Notes: generated by a model not told the origin, from the letters alone. Shown: positions 1-8,013, counted from the first letter of the stretch. The stretch is DNA of 64,000 nucleotides from Halorubrum trapanicum (GCF_002355655.1 NZ_AP017569.1:372001-436000); one strand, 5' to 3'. Program-made: numbers and translations.

Positions 1-965
1 GCGTCGCCGACGGTGTCGCCCTCGAAGAGGATGAGGGGCTCCTCGTAGTCGACGCCGCGTCCCGGCTTGTCCATGTAGATCCGAATCACGCCCAGCTCCT
101 TCCAGAGGCGCTCCTTGAGCCCGTCGAGGCCGAGTTCCTTCTCGGCCGAGATGAAGAGCACGTCGTCGGGGTCGAGGTCGCGCTCGCGCAGTTCCTCCTT
201 CACCGTCGGGAGATAGCTCTTGTCGATGAGGTCCGCCTTGTTGACGGTGACCATCGAGGGGAGGTACTCCCGGTTGTCCATCACGGCGTCGACGAGTTCG
301 TCGATCGTGAGGTCGTGGGGGATCGTCACCTTCGCGTTGACGTAGCCGTACTCGCGGAGGACCTGCTTGACCGTCTCCTCGTCTAAGCTCACGTCGTCGC
401 TCATCGTCACGCCGAGCCCGTCCTTGTGCGTCTTCCGGATGTTGATGTTCGGCGGCTCGGTGTCGAGGCGGATGTTCGTCGCGTACAGCTCCTCGCGCAG
501 GCGGTCGTACTGCTCGATCTCGAAGACGGAGAGCATGAACACGACCAGATCCGCGGTCCGGACCACCGAGAGCACCTCCTTCCCGCCGCCGCGCCCGCCC
601 GCGGCGCCCTCGATCAGCCCCGGCACGTCGAGGATCTGGATGTTCGCGCCGCGGTACTGCAGCATGCCGGGGTTGACGTCGAGGGTGGTGAACTCGTAGG
701 AGCCGACCTCGCTGTCGGCGTTGGTGAGGGCGTTGATGAGGGTGGACTTGCCGACGCTCGGGAAGCCGACGAGGGCGACCGTGGCGTCGCCGTGCTTCTC
801 GACCGCGTAGCCGTGGCCGCCGCCGGCGGAGGACTGGTTCTCCAGCTTCTCCTTCTTCTCCGCGAGCTTCGCCTTCAGACGCCCGATATGAGCCTCGGTG
901 GACTTGTTGTAGGGCGTCTCGGCGATCTCCTCGCGGAGGTCCTCGATCTCCTCCTCCAGTCCCAT
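1..965 (-). CDS. DRG-family (Obg-related) GTPase, 3' end cut by window edge
   Basis: Translation-associated GTPase of the archaeal/eukaryal DRG family. The visible 321 residues start with a charged helix (MGLEEEIEDLREEI), then a P-loop GFPSVGKST near residues 67-75, a DVPGLIEG G3 motif, a glycine-rich GGRGGG stretch typical of Obg/DRG proteins, an NKAD G4 motif, and the start of the C-terminal TGS domain (IRIYMDKPGRG). The family is usually about 365-370 residues, so roughly 45 residues lie outside the window. The ATG at 965-963 is preceded by CTTTAACG about 28 bases upstream, which suggests a leaderless transcript. The family is linked to ribosomes; a specific role cannot be read from this sequence. 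Confidence 0.93.
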   Translation of the reverse strand, partial: MGLEEEIEDLREEIAETPYNKSTEAHIGRLKAKLAEKKEKLENQSSAGGGHGYAVEKHGDATVALVGFPSVGKSTLINALTNADSEVGSYEFTTLDVNPGMLQYRGANIQILDVPGLIEGAAGGRGGGKEVLSVVRTADLVVFMLSVFEIEQYDRLREELYATNIRLDTEPPNINIRKTHKDGLGVTMSDDVSLDEETVKQVLREYGYVNAKVTIPHDLTIDELVDAVMDNREYLPSMVTVNKADLIDKSYLPTVKEELRERDLDPDDVLFISAEKELGLDGLKERLWKELGVIRIYMDKPGRGVDYEEPLILFEGDTVGD

Positions 966-1170
966 TACCCGTCTCTCGGCCGGTCGGCTCGTTAAAGGTG
1001 TTCCTTCGAACCGCCCGCATGGCGGCGCGGACCGCACCGCCCGCCCGGCGGCGCGGACTAGACCGCCCGACCGCGCTCCGCGAACCGACGGATCGTCGCC
1101 GTAGGAGTGGTTGGACCGCCGATACTTCGACACGGTTATATCGGCGCCGAATAATCCCAACCCACGCCGA

Positions 1171-1371
1171 ATGCCAGACCCGTCGAGCCTCCGTGACAGC
1201 ACGCAGATCGTCCTCCCGCGCCGCGCGCTCGACGGTCACCGAGAGTCCCTCGAAGCCCGGTTCACCGTCACCGTCGTCGAGACGGCCGAACAGTACCGGA
1301 TCATCGGCAGCCCGGTCGAGATCAAGGCCGCGAGCGACTACCTCACGCGCAACGGCGTCGCCGTCGCGTAG
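1171..1371 (+). CDS. small conserved haloarchaeal protein (VNG_1110C-like)
   Basis: This 66-residue soluble protein starts MPDPSSLRDSTQIVLPR and ends in a basic/hydrophobic stretch (EQYRIIGSPVEIKAAS) followed by a short helix. The open frame extends upstream to 1111, but the ATG at 1171 is preferred because a TTATATC box lies about 30 bases upstream. I recall similar small proteins annotated as VNG_1110C family in haloarchaea; no function is known to me and no catalytic motif is visible. The alternating pattern with a central IIGSP could be a small KH-like or beta-alpha fold, but that is a guess. Confidence 0.75.
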   Translation: MPDPSSLRDSTQIVLPRRALDGHRESLEARFTVTVVETAEQYRIIGSPVEIKAASDYLTRNGVAVA

Positions 1372-1458
1372 CCGTTTTCACCTCCCCATTCTGCCGAACC
1401 ACTCCGCCGTCCGCCCGTTCGGAGGGTTAAAGTCGCCGCTCGCCGAGGCCACGTGACG

Positions 1459-2610
1459 ATGGTCTCTCGCCGGTCGCTGCTCGCCGCGGGCGTCGCGGGT
1501 CTCGGCGGGACCGCCGGCTGCGCCGCCGTTCCGTCCGGCCTCGACGCGGGCGACCCTGCCGCTGACGACGGCGACGCCGACGACGGACCCCTCGGCGACG
1601 CACGGATCGGCTTCGTCGGCGACCTGATGCTCGGACGCAGCGTCGCCGACCGCTGGGCCGAGAGCGACGACCCGGCGGGCGTCTGGGGGACGACGCTCCC
1701 GCGGCTCCGCGATCTCGACGCGCTCGTCGGCAACCTGGAGTGTTGCGTCTCCGACCGCGGCGAGCGCTGGCCGGACAAGGCCTACTACTTCCGGTCGCCG
1801 CCGTCGTTCGCGATACCCGCGCTGGAGGCGGCGGGCGCCTCTTTCGTCTCGCTCGCCAACAACCACGTCCTCGACTACCGGGAGCCCGCCCTCCGCGACA
1901 CCCGAACGCACCTCGCGGACGCCGGGATCGCCCGCGCCGGCGCCGGCACGAACGCCGACGCGGCGCTCGAACCCGCGACGTTCGAGGCCGGCGACCTCAC
2001 CGTCGCCGCGTTCGGACTCACCGACCAGTCGACGGCGTTCGCGGCGACCGACGACCGCCCGGGCACCGCGTTCGCGCGCCTCGACCCCGCCGTCCGCGAG
2101 ACGCGCGCCCTCGTCGGCGACGTCCTCGACCGCGTCGCCGACCTCGGTCCGGACCTCGTCGTCGCCTCGCTCCACTGGGGCGCCAACTGGGAGACCGAGC
2201 CCCGCGCGGTCCACGAGCGGTTCGGCCGCTGGCTCGTCGAGCGGGGCGTCGACGTCGTCCACGGCCACAGCGCCCACGTTCTCCAGGGCGTCGAGGTGTA
2301 CGAGGGGAGGCCGATACTCTACGACGCGGGCGACTTCGTTGACGACTACGTCGACTACGTCGACCGCGAGGGCGTCCGCAACAAGCGCAGCGCGCTGTTC
2401 GAACTCGTCGTCCGCGACGGCGACCCCGCCGCGCTCGACGTCCGCCCGACCGAGATCGTCGACGAGACCGCGACGCTGGCCGACGGCGACGTCGCCGAGT
2501 GGGTTCGGGAGACGGTCGCCCAGCGCTCCGCGGCGTTCGGGACCGACGTCGAGGGCGTCGACGGCGAGCGCGACGGCGGCCGGTTGCGGATCCCGCTGGG
2601 CGGCGACTGA
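1459..2610 (+). CDS. CapA-family metallophosphatase-fold lipoprotein
   Basis: Secreted, membrane-anchored member of the CapA/PgsA (poly-gamma-glutamate capsule synthesis) calcineurin-like family, 383 residues. The N-terminus has a twin-arginine signal (SRRSLLAAG) followed by a lipobox ending at Cys21, so it should leave by the Tat route and be lipid-anchored, as is common for haloarchaeal exported proteins. Family motifs seen in order: GDLMLGRS, NLEC, ANNHVLDY, SLHWGANWE and HGHSAHVLQ, which carry the predicted metal ligands. A GTG two codons upstream (1453) is an alternative start; a GGGTTAAAG box at about 1425 suits either. The substrate is unknown; homologues occur in archaea without polyglutamate capsules. 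Confidence 0.88.
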   Translation: MVSRRSLLAAGVAGLGGTAGCAAVPSGLDAGDPAADDGDADDGPLGDARIGFVGDLMLGRSVADRWAESDDPAGVWGTTLPRLRDLDALVGNLECCVSDRGERWPDKAYYFRSPPSFAIPALEAAGASFVSLANNHVLDYREPALRDTRTHLADAGIARAGAGTNADAALEPATFEAGDLTVAAFGLTDQSTAFAATDDRPGTAFARLDPAVRETRALVGDVLDRVADLGPDLVVASLHWGANWETEPRAVHERFGRWLVERGVDVVHGHSAHVLQGVEVYEGRPILYDAGDFVDDYVDYVDREGVRNKRSALFELVVRDGDPAALDVRPTEIVDETATLADGDVAEWVRETVAQRSAAFGTDVEGVDGERDGGRLRIPLGGD

Positions 2611-2687
2611 CCTCGTCGCCCGCCCGAGTCGCCCCCGCGCCCTGCTGGGGTCCAAACCCTATTGCGTTTCATACCCTAACGTCGGCC

Positions 2688-3710
2688 GTGACGAACACCA
2701 ACCGCGAGTGGCTTCTCGCCGAGCGGCCGACCGGCGAGCCCGATCGGGACAGCTTCGAACTGCGCGAGACGGACATCCCCGACCCCGCGCCGGGCGAACT
2801 CCTCGTCCGGACGCGGTTCCTCTCCGTGGACCCGTACATGCGCGGCCGGATGCGAGAGGGGGAGTCGTACGCCGAGCCGTGGGACGTCGGCGACGCGCTC
2901 AGGGGCGGCGTCGTCGGCGAAGTGGTCGAGGCGGAGAGCGACGCGTACGACGCGGGCGACCTCGTGACGGGCGAGGGGACGTGGGCCGACTACGCGACCC
3001 TCGACGCCGACGACGTCGCGCCGGTCGACCCGAGCGTCGCTGCCCCCGAGGCGTACCTCGGCGTCCTCGGAATGCCCGGCCGAACCGCCTACTTCGGGCT
3101 CCTCGAAGTCGGCGAGCCCAAGCCCGGCGACACGGTCGTCGTCTCCGGGGCGGCGGGTGCGGTCGGCTCCGTCGTCGGTCAGATCGCGAAGCGCAACGGC
3201 TGCCGCGTGGTGGGCTTCGCCGGCAGCGACGAGAAGACCGACTGGCTCACCGAGGAGCTCGGCTTCGACGCCGCGATCAACTACAAGTCGACCGACGACT
3301 ACCGCGCCGCGCTCGACGAGGCCGCGCCCGACGGCGTCGACGTGTACTTCGACAACGTCGGCGGTCCCATCACGGACGCCGTGTTCACGAAGCTGAACCT
3401 CGACGCGCGCGTCGCGGTCTGCGGCCAGATCGCTCACTACAACGACGAGGAGGTCCCGACCGGACCGCGCAAGCTCCCGGGGCTGATCCCGGTGCGGGCC
3501 AAGGTCGAGGGGCTGCTCGTCGGCGACTTCGCGACCCGCTTCGGCGAGGCGAGCGAGCGGCTGGGTGAGTGGGTCGCGAGCGGCGACCTGAAACACCGCG
3601 AGACGGTCGTGGAGGGGCTGGAGAACGCCCCCGACGCCTTCCTCGGCCTGTTCTCCGGCGACAACATCGGCAAGCAGGTGGTGCGGGTGTCGGCGGCGGA
3701 CGCGGAGTAA
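2688..3710 (+). CDS. NADP-dependent zinc-free medium-chain oxidoreductase
   Basis: Member of the MDR superfamily, in the prostaglandin-reductase/curcumin-reductase (YncB-like) branch, 340 residues. It lacks the zinc-ligand cysteines of alcohol dehydrogenases. The N-terminal GroES-like domain contains LSVDPYMRGRM, typical of this branch. The Rossmann domain has VVSGAAGAVGSVVGQ and later VDVYFDNVGG, both characteristic of NADPH-dependent alkenal/one reductases. The GTG start at 2688 fits the family N-terminus (TNTNREWLLAERP); upstream codons in the open frame are arginine-rich and not protein-like. The physiological substrate is unknown. Confidence 0.9.
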   Translation: MTNTNREWLLAERPTGEPDRDSFELRETDIPDPAPGELLVRTRFLSVDPYMRGRMREGESYAEPWDVGDALRGGVVGEVVEAESDAYDAGDLVTGEGTWADYATLDADDVAPVDPSVAAPEAYLGVLGMPGRTAYFGLLEVGEPKPGDTVVVSGAAGAVGSVVGQIAKRNGCRVVGFAGSDEKTDWLTEELGFDAAINYKSTDDYRAALDEAAPDGVDVYFDNVGGPITDAVFTKLNLDARVAVCGQIAHYNDEEVPTGPRKLPGLIPVRAKVEGLLVGDFATRFGEASERLGEWVASGDLKHRETVVEGLENAPDAFLGLFSGDNIGKQVVRVSAADAE

Positions 3711-3833
3711 CGACGCCGGCTCAGTGCCGCCCCATCCCACCACATCCCACCCATCCCATCCACCGCTCCGCGCCGGTGAGACGCGCGCCGATCGGAGCGT
3801 AACGCAAAAACGCCAACAGGGCGTAGCACAGCC

Positions 3834-4316
3834 GTGCTGTTCGCGACCCACCTCCTCATCGGCGCGCTCGTCGCGCGGAACCGCTTCCCGGTGCCGTGGG
3901 TCGTCGCGGGCGCGGCGCTCCCGGACCTCGTCGACAAGCCGCTGGCGATGCTCGGACACGTCCCCACCTATCACTCCGTCGCCCACTCCGCGCTGTTCGC
4001 GAGCGTCCTCGGCGCCGGGTGGCTGGCGGCCCGTCGGTACGGCGCCGCGTCGGCCACCGGAGCCGTCGCGGCGGTCGGCGTCGGCTGGGCGACGCACCTC
4101 GTCGCGGACGCCGCCCACATCAGTATCAACGGCCGACCGGAGAACACGGTGTTCCTCCTCTGGCCGGTCGTTCGGAGCTGGAACTCCATCGGGGCCGGTC
4201 CCGGGTCATTCGCGCTCCAGTACCTCTGGACGCCGTCGTTCTACGTCGAGGTCGCGATATGGCTGTTCGCCGGCGCGCTCCTGTTGCGCGACGGCCCGCC
4301 GGAGATCGGCGCGTGA
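3834..4316 (+). CDS. membrane protein of the YdjM/DUF457 metal-dependent hydrolase-like family
   Basis: This 160-residue polytopic membrane protein begins at GTG (VLFATHLLIGALVARN). It has about four hydrophobic segments and conserved histidines: THLLIGA at the start, HSVAHS near residue 45, and THLVADAAH near residue 88. This histidine arrangement resembles membrane proteins annotated as metal-dependent hydrolases (YdjM/DUF457). No enzymatic role is established. Its TGA lies just before the tail-to-tail sulfatase gene. Confidence 0.7.
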   Translation: MLFATHLLIGALVARNRFPVPWVVAGAALPDLVDKPLAMLGHVPTYHSVAHSALFASVLGAGWLAARRYGAASATGAVAAVGVGWATHLVADAAHISINGRPENTVFLLWPVVRSWNSIGAGPGSFALQYLWTPSFYVEVAIWLFAGALLLRDGPPEIGA

Positions 4317-4322
4317 CTCCCC

Positions 4323-4376
4323 CTACTCGACGTATTCGAGGGCGCGCAGCTACTCGACGTATCCGAGTGCCCGCAG
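4323..4376. repeat. 27-bp tandem duplication of the sulfatase gene 3' end
   Basis: Two adjacent 27-bp copies (4323-4349 and 4350-4376) match at 24 of 27 positions. Read on the minus strand, each encodes the last eight residues (LRAL-G/E-YVE) plus a stop codon. The inner copy supplies the present stop, so the outer copy is untranslated. Confidence 0.85.
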
Positions 4377-5636
4377 GTGCGACTCGTCGAGACCGGAGAG
4401 GTACTGCTCGTCGCCGACGAGACCGCCCGCCTCGGCGGCCCGTTCGAGCAGCCCCTCGGGGACGCCCGTCGCCGCCGCGCCGTCGCCGTACGGGTCCCCG
4501 ACGACCGTCTCCGCGGCCGGGTCGCCCACCTCGTAGCGGGCGTGGACCACGTCGGTGCCGTCCGCCGTCCGCCGCCCGAACAGCTTCTCCCCGTCCGCCC
4601 GGCGGACCCCGCGGACGACTCCCTCGGCCGTGAGCGTCCCCGCGACCGTCTCCACGTACTCCCGGCCGAACGCCGTCGGCGGCGCGGCCGCTCCCGGTTC
4701 GGGTCGGAGCATACCGGGCAGGTCGACGAGCGAGACCTGCTCGTCCACGGTCGACTCCGGCCAGTCGGGCCGCGCGACGACGAGCGGGACGCGGACGAGC
4801 GACTCCCACGAGGCCGGCGGCAGGTGGCCGAACACTCCCCGCCCGGGGTCGAGGCACTCCCCGTGGTCGGCCGTCACCGCGAGCACGTCCCGGTCGGGCC
4901 TGTACAGCCCGCGCTCCCGGAGTTCGCTCACGAACTCGACGACCGACCCGCCGAGGTGTTCGCAGGCCCGCCGGTACAGCCGCGCGACCGTCTCGGCCTC
5001 GTCCCGGTCCACGTCCGCGGCGTCCCCTATCGTGAGGCTCCGGCTCATCGCGGCCGCCCGGTCCGAGTCGAGCGTCCCGGCCGCCTCGCCGTCGCTCGGG
5101 ACGTAGTAGGGACTGTGGGTGTCCATGTAGTGAAGCCAGCAGAACACCGGGTCGGGCTCCCCCGACAGCGCCTCCAGCGCGCGCTCGTGGAGCCGCGCCG
5201 CCGGCCGATAGTAGGGGTCGGCGAGCCCGAGGCGCCGAAAAGTCGGCCAGAGGCGCCGGAAGTACGCCTGCTCGACGGGACGCGTCACCCCGCGCGGAAG
5301 GAGGTCGTCCAACAGGTTGCTCAGCCCGCCGGCCTCCCCGACGGACCGCTCGGTCAGCGCGTCGGCGGCGAGGGGGTTGTCGGTCAGCAGTTGCGTGCGG
5401 TAGCCGTCGGCCGAAAACGACGACGGGAGCAGCGGGTCGTCGACCGCCCCTTCCTCGTCGATGAACCGCCCGGTCGCGAGGGCCGGGATCGAACTGGCCG
5501 TGTGCGAGGCCGGGGCGACCGCGTTCGCGAACCGGGTCCCGCCCGTCCGTTCCGCGACCGCGTCGACGAGTTCGGTCGCGTGGTCCGCCCTGAGCGCGTC
5601 GGCGGACAGGAGAAAGACGTTCGGCGGGCGTGGCAT
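4350..5636 (-). CDS. sulfatase-fold (alkaline phosphatase superfamily) hydrolase
   Basis: Soluble 428-residue member of the sulfatase/phosphopentomutase-like alkaline phosphatase superfamily. The N-terminal metal motif is seen in NVFLLSADALRADH, and a second metal site in TADHGECLDP, with HYMDTHSPYY between. At the usual formylglycine position (C/S-x-P-x-R) the sequence is SSIPALATG, so the arginine is absent; whether the serine is oxidised or the enzyme acts as another phosphate/sulfate-ester hydrolase is open. The start at 5636 is favoured over the longer frame to 5693 because a TTATATC box lies 26 bases upstream and MPRPPNVFLL matches the family N-terminus. Confidence 0.88.
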   Translation of the reverse strand: MPRPPNVFLLSADALRADHATELVDAVAERTGGTRFANAVAPASHTASSIPALATGRFIDEEGAVDDPLLPSSFSADGYRTQLLTDNPLAADALTERSVGEAGGLSNLLDDLLPRGVTRPVEQAYFRRLWPTFRRLGLADPYYRPAARLHERALEALSGEPDPVFCWLHYMDTHSPYYVPSDGEAAGTLDSDRAAAMSRSLTIGDAADVDRDEAETVARLYRRACEHLGGSVVEFVSELRERGLYRPDRDVLAVTADHGECLDPGRGVFGHLPPASWESLVRVPLVVARPDWPESTVDEQVSLVDLPGMLRPEPGAAAPPTAFGREYVETVAGTLTAEGVVRGVRRADGEKLFGRRTADGTDVVHARYEVGDPAAETVVGDPYGDGAAATGVPEGLLERAAEAGGLVGDEQYLSGLDESHLRALGYVE

Positions 5637-5661
5637 CTGGCCGCAGTACGCCGCCGCTGAG

Positions 5662-5669
5662 GTTATATC
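5662..5669 (-). promoter_or_regulatory. TATA box of the sulfatase-fold gene
   Basis: On the minus strand the sequence reads GATATAAC, centred about 29 bases upstream of the ATG at 5636. This is the spacing of a haloarchaeal promoter with a leaderless transcript and decides the start codon. Confidence 0.6.
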
Positions 5670-5734
5670 TGTTGTCGCCGCAGGATTCGACACCTCGCGG
5701 TGTGGCGTCGCCGAGCGATTCCCGAGGAGAGGCG

Positions 5735-5926
5735 TGCGCGGGACCGGATTCGAACCGAACCCAGACGTGCTCGCTTCGCTGCGCGCGTCTGGGAGGGTTC
5801 GAATCCTCGCAACGATGAGTCTCCTCGCGAACTGCTCGGAGACACATGCGCGGGACCGGATTCGAACCGAGGCGAGAAATGCTCGCTCACTCCGTTCGCT
5901 GCGCCTTTCTCGCTGGGCTCAAATCC
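5735..5926 (-). repeat. two hairpin cassettes ending in tRNA-Leu 3' tails
   Basis: Downstream of tRNA-Leu, on the same strand, two units (5847-5926 and 5735-5806) each end in the T-arm plus 3' acceptor strand of that tRNA. Each begins with an inverted T-loop-like sequence (GGATTCGAACC or GGATTTGAGCC) and holds an inner perfect stem that differs between units: CCCAGACG/CGTCTGGG in one and GCGAGAAA/TTTCTCGC in the other. The loops share GCGCAGCGAA and GCGAGCA. No D-arm or anticodon arm is present, so these are not tRNA genes. They could be attachment-site scars or structured transcript ends. Confidence 0.8.
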
Positions 5927-5967
5927 GCTCCTGCTCCCTCGCTCAGTCGCTACGCTCCTTCGCTCAG

Positions 5968-6052
5968 TGCGCGGGACCGGATTTGAACCGGCGGACCCCT
6001 ACGGGATAGCGTCCTAAGCGCTACGCCTTTGGCCTGGCTCGGCAACCCGCGC
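5968..6052 (-). tRNA. tRNA-Leu, anticodon UAG
   Basis: An 85-base cloverleaf can be folded on the minus strand. The acceptor GCGCGGG pairs with CCCGCGC, followed by discriminator A. The anticodon loop CTTAGGA gives anticodon UAG. A long class II variable arm and the T-loop GGTTCAAATCC are present. No intron is seen and CCA is not encoded. It is followed downstream by two partial 3' copies of itself. Confidence 0.95.
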
Positions 6053-6121
6053 GCGAGTACCCGTACCCGAGTGGTTCAAAAATAGTTGTCGCTACCGACC
6101 CGCCGCGCCCCGATTGTCCGC

Positions 6122-6694
6122 TCAGATGTCGGTGTCGAACGGCAGCAGATCGAGCACCGCCTCCTCACCGACTCGATCGAGGAGCCACTCCGCGAACAGC
6201 ACCGCGGCGACCCCGAGCCCCATCCCGAAGAGGGTGTCGGAGAGGTAGTGCGTCCCGAGGTAGATCCGCGAGAAGGAGATCAGTCCGGCGAAGCCCGCGG
6301 CGACCGCGAACGGGAGCTCGTCGGAGTTGCGCGCGATCGCCGCGTACGCCGTCACTGCGGCCGCGTGTCCCGAGGGGAACGAACTCGTCACGCCGGTGTC
6401 CCCCTCGGTGATACAGATCGGATTCGGTGGGAACGGGCGGTCGACGAGCGACATCAGCCCCCAGACGACGACGCCGAGCAGCGACAGCGCGACGACGCTT
6501 TTGACGAACTCCTCGCGCCAGCCGGCGAGGTAGAACAGCCCGACGAACACGACCCCGGCCGTGACGGAGCCGAGCCCGGTCATCGACGTCATCATCACGG
6601 TCAGAAGCGACGTGCGGATCGCCCCGACGAACTCGACGGCGAGATGGTCGACCGTCTGGACGGCGTTCAGAACCGCTCCGAGAAGGGCGAACAT
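6122..6694 (-). CDS. PAP2-family membrane phosphatase
   Basis: Integral membrane phosphatidic-acid-phosphatase type 2 protein, 190 residues with about five or six membrane segments. The three catalytic motifs are visible: DRPFPPNP (motif 1), SSFPSGHAAAV (motif 2, with the phosphate-contacting Ser-Gly-His) and SRIYLGTHYLSD (motif 3, with the nucleophilic His). Such enzymes remove phosphate from lipid or polyprenyl phosphates; the substrate here is unknown. The ATG at 6694 is the only good start. It stands alone between tRNA-Leu and the endonuclease III gene. Confidence 0.9.
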   Translation of the reverse strand: MFALLGAVLNAVQTVDHLAVEFVGAIRTSLLTVMMTSMTGLGSVTAGVVFVGLFYLAGWREEFVKSVVALSLLGVVVWGLMSLVDRPFPPNPICITEGDTGVTSSFPSGHAAAVTAYAAIARNSDELPFAVAAGFAGLISFSRIYLGTHYLSDTLFGMGLGVAAVLFAEWLLDRVGEEAVLDLLPFDTDI

Positions 6695-6736
6695 GAGTGA
6701 TCGATCCTATCGGCCGAACGACCATAGAGGCCGCGC

Positions 6737-7438
6737 TCACCGGCAGAACTCGCAGTCGCAGTACGCGTCGCAAACGGGGTTGTCGCAGTCGGCGCCGCGG
6801 GCCGAGCAGCGTTCGCGGCCGTGTCGGATCAGGAGGACGTGAAGCGGGTAGATCAGCTCGTCGGGCACCCGTCCGTCTAACACCTCGTGCGCGCGCTCGT
6901 TCGACGCCGACTCCGGCACCAGGCCGAACCGCTTCGAGACGCGCTCGACGTGCGTGTCGACCGCCATCGTCGGCTTTCCGAAGTGGAAGTTCAACACGAC
7001 GCTGGCGGTCTTCGGGCCCACGCCCTTGATCTCGGTGAGCCAGCCTTTCGCCTCGTCGGTCGGCATCGCGTCGAGGAACGCCAGCGAGTACGCGCCGCCG
7101 GTCTCCTCGCGGATCGCGGTCAGGGCGCGCTGGATTCGGGCCGCCTTTTGCTCGGCGAGCCCGGCGACGCGGATCGTCTCCTTCAGCTCCTCGTGGTCGG
7201 CGGCCTCGATCGCGGCGAAGTCGTCGTAGCGGTCGAACAGCGCCTCCGAGGCGCGCCGCGTGTTCTCGTCGGCGACGTTCTGCGAGAGGATCGTCGTCAC
7301 GAGCTGGCGGACGCCCTCGCCCGGCTCGGCCGTCGGGTCCGCGCCGTGCTCGGCGACGCGGTCGACCGGCTCGTACAGCTCGACGAGGTCGTCGTGAAGC
7401 GCCCGGACCCGCGTCTCGTCCCACTGCTGTGTCGACAT
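6737..7438 (-). CDS. nth: endonuclease III-family DNA glycosylase
   Basis: Base-excision repair glycosylase/AP lyase of the HhH-GPD superfamily, 233 residues. The helix-hairpin-helix GVGPKTASVVL contains the catalytic lysine, and VDTHVER has the catalytic aspartate. A cysteine-rich C-terminus (CSARGADC and following cysteines) is consistent with the 4Fe-4S loop. The N-terminal VTTILSQNVADENT matches the usual ILSQNT motif. The frame is open upstream to 7552, but the stretch before MSTQQWDE is arginine-rich and unlike the family, so 7438 is preferred. It is expected to remove oxidised pyrimidines; exact substrate range is not readable. Confidence 0.93.
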   Translation of the reverse strand: MSTQQWDETRVRALHDDLVELYEPVDRVAEHGADPTAEPGEGVRQLVTTILSQNVADENTRRASEALFDRYDDFAAIEAADHEELKETIRVAGLAEQKAARIQRALTAIREETGGAYSLAFLDAMPTDEAKGWLTEIKGVGPKTASVVLNFHFGKPTMAVDTHVERVSKRFGLVPESASNERAHEVLDGRVPDELIYPLHVLLIRHGRERCSARGADCDNPVCDAYCDCEFCR

Positions 7439-7531
7439 ACGCGCGCTACGTGGGCGGGCGACTTGAGCGCGGCGGAGGCGGTGGGATCGTACGCTCCGAA
7501 CGCGGTCGGAGCCGGGCCGCGGACGCGGTCG

Positions 7532-7538
7532 TTTATAT
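7532..7538 (+). promoter_or_regulatory. TATA box of the TFB-like gene
   Basis: TTTATAT lies about 27 bases upstream of the GTG at 7562, which supports a leaderless transcript and this start codon. Confidence 0.6.
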
Positions 7539-7561
7539 CCCTTGCCGGCCAATCACCCCGC

Positions 7562-7870
7562 GTGTACCGGGCGAGCGACCGAGTCGACAACGAGGCGTGG
7601 ATCGAGCTGGTCGAGGAGGCGTGCGTCTCGCTCGACCTCGACGAGGAGACGCGCTCGACCGCGGTGGACCTCTTCCTCTCCCGCGCGCCCGACGACGACC
7701 GGGGGAAGCGCGTCGCGGCCGCGGCCAGCCTCTACGCCGCCGGCCTGATCCGCGGCGAGGAGCGCTCGCAGTCCGCCGTCGCCGACGCGATGGACGTCTC
7801 GCGGCTCTCCGTCCAGAAGCGATGGAAGCCGATCCTCGAAGACGCGGGATTTTCGCCGCCGTCGTGGTGA
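7562..7870 (+). CDS. short TFB-like protein with a single cyclin repeat
   Basis: A 102-residue protein starting at GTG (VYRASDRVDNEAW). It shows one cyclin-like repeat of the transcription factor B type: RVAAAASLYAAGL, followed by SQSAVADAMDVSRLSVQKRWK, a helix-turn-helix-like segment seen in TFB core repeats. Full-length archaeal TFB has about 300 residues with a zinc ribbon, B-finger and two repeats; none of those other parts is present. It might act as a DNA-binding accessory factor or modulator of initiation, but this is inference. It is monocistronic, upstream of the DUF2178/XRE pair. Confidence 0.75.
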   Translation: MYRASDRVDNEAWIELVEEACVSLDLDEETRSTAVDLFLSRAPDDDRGKRVAAAASLYAAGLIRGEERSQSAVADAMDVSRLSVQKRWKPILEDAGFSPPSW

Positions 7871-7938
7871 AATCTGGAAGATCCGGCGTTTGTCGGGCCC
7901 TCAAGCGGCCTGTCCGTAGCGTCCTCGACAGCGACAGA

Positions 7939-7985
7939 TTTATTATTCGACGTAAAGTATCCTTTACTGTAAAGCGAGCTTTACA
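7939..7985 (+). promoter_or_regulatory. promoter with paired palindromic operators for the DUF2178/XRE genes
   Basis: A TTTATTATT box at about 7939 is followed by GTAAAG-tatc-CTTTAC (7952-7967) and by the near-perfect palindrome TGTAAAGC-GA-GCTTTACA (7968-7985). A further GCTTTACC half-site lies close to 8000. Operators just downstream of a TATA box suggest repression, probably by the XRE regulator encoded by the second gene of the pair. Confidence 0.7.
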
Positions 7986-8013
7986 TCTAATCCACGCTCG
8001 CTTTACCTCCACC

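Noticed and set aside
5735-5926. Additional tRNA genes
   Set aside because: Only the T-arm and 3' acceptor strand are present; there is no D-arm, anticodon arm or 5' acceptor strand.
5461-6009. Protein-coding frames across the tRNA-Leu region
   Set aside because: They run through the tRNA and the hairpin cassettes and read mostly Arg/Ser/Ala; no start signal or conserved domain.
5735-6052. Provirus or integrated plasmid at tRNA-Leu or tRNA-Gly
   Set aside because: No integrase or phage-like gene is found near either tRNA, and the repeated 3' tails are within 400 bases, leaving no room for an element.
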